A stretch of DNA of 64,000 bases from JBBEBE01 sp040882505. Its GTDB lineage: Bacteria > Bacteroidota > Rhodothermia > Balneolales > Balneolaceae. The notes under the pieces were generated by a model. The model saw only the letters and a list, made by a program, of their open reading frames with translations, ran no database searches and was not told where the DNA came from. How positions within the stretch are numbered: the first letter of the stretch is position 1; every line of letters starts with the position of its first letter. The stretch lies in the NCBI GenBank assembly GCA_040882505.1, contig JBBEBE010000005.1:248001-312000 (forward strand), given 5' to 3'. Shown here one piece after another: positions 61,910 through 64,000 of the stretch. A program made the position numbers and the translations under genes.

Positions 61910-63409
61910 TCAGGATACAGGGTCGGTCGAGGTTGCGTTTTGATCACTCTCCAGTCGATTCAACATCTCCTCGATATCGGGATGAAGTTCGTTGTTTCGG
62001 CTCACCCAGCCCATGACCGTATAGACGATCAGAGAGGTGCCAATGGGTGTGAGCACTTGAATGGCCTGACTCGGCTCAAATACATAGTTGGCAACGACAA
62101 ATCCGAGCAGACCGGCGACGATCGAGAGGATGGCCGCGCGGGAATCACAATGACGAAAGGCCGGCAACAGACCCAGAATCATCGGAATGGAGATGGGCCC
62201 TACGAGGGCACCGAACCAGGTGATGATGAGCCCCAACACGCCCCCGAACGAGTCGGCATAGATGGCAACCACCAGGGTCAATCCGGTAAAGGTAAAGGTG
62301 GAGGCGCGCGCCAGTCGCAGGGACTGTTTACGTGACAGATCCCGGAATTTACGGGAGAGATTGGGCAGGATGTCTCGTGTAATGACGGCCGAGATGGTGT
62401 TGGCATCCGACGAGGTCATCGACATGGTGTTGGCAAACATGGAGGCGAGAACCAACCCGACCAGTCCGGGTGGCAGTAACTCCTGGGTAATCAGTGCGTA
62501 GGATCGGGTGGGGTCCTCCAGATCGGGGAGAATCAGGGGGGCCGCCCACATCGGGAAAAAGAGGATGAGAGGCCAGATCAGATAGAGAGCTCCCGAGAGC
62601 ATGGCCGCCTTGCGTGCATCCGATCCCGAGGGGGAGGAGATATAGCGGGTGGCCAGGTTCCAGGTTCCGCCGTTGTAACTAAAAAAGAAGATGATCAGGA
62701 ATGTGAGGGCAAATCCACCGGAGTACGGGTCATTGAAGAGGCTGCCGTGCCCCTCCGGAAGCCTTTCCCAGATTCCGGTGATCGCGCCCCATCCGCCCAT
62801 CATGTCCAGTATGATGAAAAACATGAGCACCCCGGCAACAATTTGGACCACAAACTGGGCAAGATCGGTCCAGACATCGGCCCAGAGTCCTCCGACCGTG
62901 ATGTAGATGAGTGAGATGCCGCCCGCCAGCAGAATCCCGAACAGCAGAGAGGTTCCGGTAAAGGCATTGAGCAAGATCGCAATGGCTGCCCATTTGGCGC
63001 CCACATCAAACAGTTTCAGTAGCACACCACTCCACGCCATCACTTGTTGAGTGGGCAGGTTGTATCGCTTTTTCAGATATTCGGTCGGGGATTGGATGTT
63101 GGCCGAGCTTCGGAGCCGGGACCAGCGCGGGGCGATGAAGACGGCCCCGACAAAGATGGCAATGGCGATCATGAACGCCCACCAGACATAGATGGTAAAA
63201 CCGTGGGTGTAAGCGATGCCGGCGTAGGCGACAAAGACCGCGCCACTGTAACCGGAGATATGGTGAGAGATGCCCGACAACCACCAAGGGAGCTTTCCGC
63301 CGGCAACAAAGAAGTCTCCGGAATCGCCGACTTGACGAAACGACCACAATCCGATCACGACCATGACGAAAAAGAAGAGGCAGAGAGCGATCCAGTCGAG
63401 TTGATGCAT
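61910..63409 (-). CDS. Sodium/solute symporter (SSS family), second copy
   Basis: This 499-residue transporter, from MHQLDWIALCLFFFVMVV, has about 13 hydrophobic segments. The core reads SGISHHISGYSGAVFVAYAGIAYTHG and YITVGGLWADVWTDLAQFVVQI. Ser/Asp-rich NTMSMTSSDANTISAVITRDIL carries the helix-8 residues expected at the sodium site. It differs clearly from the first symporter and is probably specific for another sugar. Thirteen residues upstream in frame were left out because they are not hydrophobic and have no family fit. Confidence 0.87.
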   Translation of the reverse strand: MHQLDWIALCLFFFVMVVIGLWSFRQVGDSGDFFVAGGKLPWWLSGISHHISGYSGAVFVAYAGIAYTHGFTIYVWWAFMIAIAIFVGAVFIAPRWSRLRSSANIQSPTEYLKKRYNLPTQQVMAWSGVLLKLFDVGAKWAAIAILLNAFTGTSLLFGILLAGGISLIYITVGGLWADVWTDLAQFVVQIVAGVLMFFIILDMMGGWGAITGIWERLPEGHGSLFNDPYSGGFALTFLIIFFFSYNGGTWNLATRYISSPSGSDARKAAMLSGALYLIWPLILFFPMWAAPLILPDLEDPTRSYALITQELLPPGLVGLVLASMFANTMSMTSSDANTISAVITRDILPNLSRKFRDLSRKQSLRLARASTFTFTGLTLVVAIYADSFGGVLGLIITWFGALVGPISIPMILGLLPAFRHCDSRAAILSIVAGLLGFVVANYVFEPSQAIQVLTPIGTSLIVYTVMGWVSRNNELHPDIEEMLNRLESDQNATSTDPVS

Positions 63410-63485
63410 GAGACGTCGTGATTCGATTGATTCAGGTTCACCGTTCAAAGGGTCGCTGGCGCCACGTGGAACGGACCGACCCGGT

Positions 63486-63501
63486 GTGGAGTGGACTCCA
63501 C
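63486..63501. promoter_or_regulatory. Palindrome upstream of the second symporter operon
   Basis: GTGGAGT-GG-ACTCCAC (7+2+7, perfect) lies 76 bases before the symporter start in the 319-base divergent gap. It is the only clear signal there besides AAAGGAGGTG near 63,582, which has no suitable start codon behind it. It could be an operator for a regulator encoded elsewhere. Confidence 0.45.
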
Positions 63502-63728
63502 GACTTGGTCAGAATGTCGAGACCATCTAAATTACGTCTTCTGTTCTGAAAAACAAGTGAGCTGTAACGAGTTATCGCCAAAAGGAGGTGTAAAAAGGGA
63601 CAACTTGAAGAGCCATTTGAGGTTCAGTAGCTTAACCGATTACTTGAAGGGAAGCTCGGCTGGACGAGACAGGGTCCTGGCGGACGGTACCTACAGCTAT
63701 CGATATCCAAAACGTGGAGAAATTGCGC

Positions 63729-64000
63729 ATGAGATCGACAACAGAGTCTGTTCAAAAACGGGGTGCCCGAATCCGGAGAGTCGCCGGCTGGGCAGGAGTT
63801 GCAGGACTTTGGCTCTTGGCGTCGGCGTGCCAGGGTCCGGATATGGAGGTTTCGGCCGGTGAACAACTCTCGGGATCGGGCGCGTGTGCCGATTCGACGA
63901 TGAGCTGGATCGATCCGTCGGAGGTGGACGGTGTTCCGGGGACCGATCTTCAGGGGGAGTTTGAAGGTCGGGCTCTGTTGCCGGGATCGACCGATTCGAC
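63729..64000 (+). CDS. Lipoprotein of unknown function (partial)
   Basis: The frame starts at ATG 63729, giving MRSTTESVQKRGARIRRV followed by the signal core AGWAGVAGLWLLASACQG with lipobox ASAC. The mature part begins GPDMEVSAGEQLSG and the frame runs off the window after 90 codons. No domain can be named from this part. It is divergent from the sugar symporter. Confidence 0.7.
   Translation, partial: MRSTTESVQKRGARIRRVAGWAGVAGLWLLASACQGPDMEVSAGEQLSGSGACADSTMSWIDPSEVDGVPGTDLQGEFEGRALLPGSTDS

Noticed and set aside
63491..63862. Plus-strand frame of 123 codons at the right end
   Set aside because: Its composition is unlike a protein of this genome. A different frame from 63729 gives a convincing lipoprotein signal, so that one was called.
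1..64000. CRISPR arrays, insertion sequences and rRNA genes
   Set aside because: No regularly spaced repeats, transposase genes or rRNA sequence were seen on reading. The only clear repetition is the four amidohydrolase paralogues and the two parS sites.

Overview
The window is about 64 kb of gene-dense bacterial chromosome. It holds a tRNA-Asp gene but no rRNA operon, insertion sequence, prophage or CRISPR array that I could see. A 56-residue DUF4295-type protein directly follows the genes for ribosomal proteins L28 and L33, an arrangement I know from Bacteroidota and close relatives. The promoter before tRNA-Asp reads TTGACA ... TATATTTG and so contains the Bacteroidota-type TAnnTTTG box. 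Together with weak Shine-Dalgarno sites and near-even base composition, this suggests a member of the Bacteroidota / Rhodothermota / Balneolota group. The exact lineage is inference.

Positions 1 to about 40,500 are mostly housekeeping. In order: rpsP and ffh; fabI; ruvC-ruvA; a mannose-1-phosphate guanylyltransferase; a metallo-beta-lactamase hydrolase with small partners; glutathione peroxidase; tRNA-Asp; mnmG-rsmG; a WYL regulator; gyrB-gyrA; rpmB-rpmG-DUF4295; yqeY-cvpA-tyrS-marR; comEC; xseB-dxs-queA; a D-2-hydroxyacid dehydrogenase; an RND efflux pair; a NUDIX hydrolase; a CDP-alcohol phosphatidyltransferase; ftsY coupled to a large TPR-CHAT protein; an M28 peptidase; and scpA. Two parS-like sites lie inside rsmG, gyrB-gyrA is close by, and a pair of DnaA boxes lies upstream of fabI. 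These suggest the segment is near the chromosome origin, although no dnaA, dnaN or parAB is present.

Positions 40,700 to 50,000 form a catabolic locus for N-acetylgalactosamine (GalNAc) or galactosamine. It has a DeoR/AgaR-type regulator and an exported GH109-type alpha-N-acetylgalactosaminidase on the plus strand. A tightly packed minus-strand operon carries AgaS, a LacC-type kinase, a second PfkB kinase, a GatY/KbaY-type aldolase, an amidohydrolase and a sodium/solute symporter. A classical NagA/AgaA deacetylase is not visible.

Positions 50,100 to 57,000 hold the most unusual part: four tandem paralogous amidohydrolases of the EF0837/Atu3266 (COG3964) type, each with an export signal. They are followed by a SelA-fold PLP-dependent protein that also appears to be exported. 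Residues expected to bind metal vary between the copies and differ from the family pattern as I remember it. One testable idea is that this set deacylates or deaminates amino-sugar derivatives outside the cytoplasm and feeds the neighbouring AgaS pathway.

Positions 57,000 to 64,000 hold a lipoprotein PQQ-type sugar dehydrogenase and a second sugar operon on the minus strand: sodium symporter, AGE-family epimerase and two exported Gfo/Idh/MocA oxidoreductases. The window ends in the start of a lipoprotein gene. Several exported enzymes here carry an R-K (or K-R-K) version of the twin-arginine signal instead of R-R.
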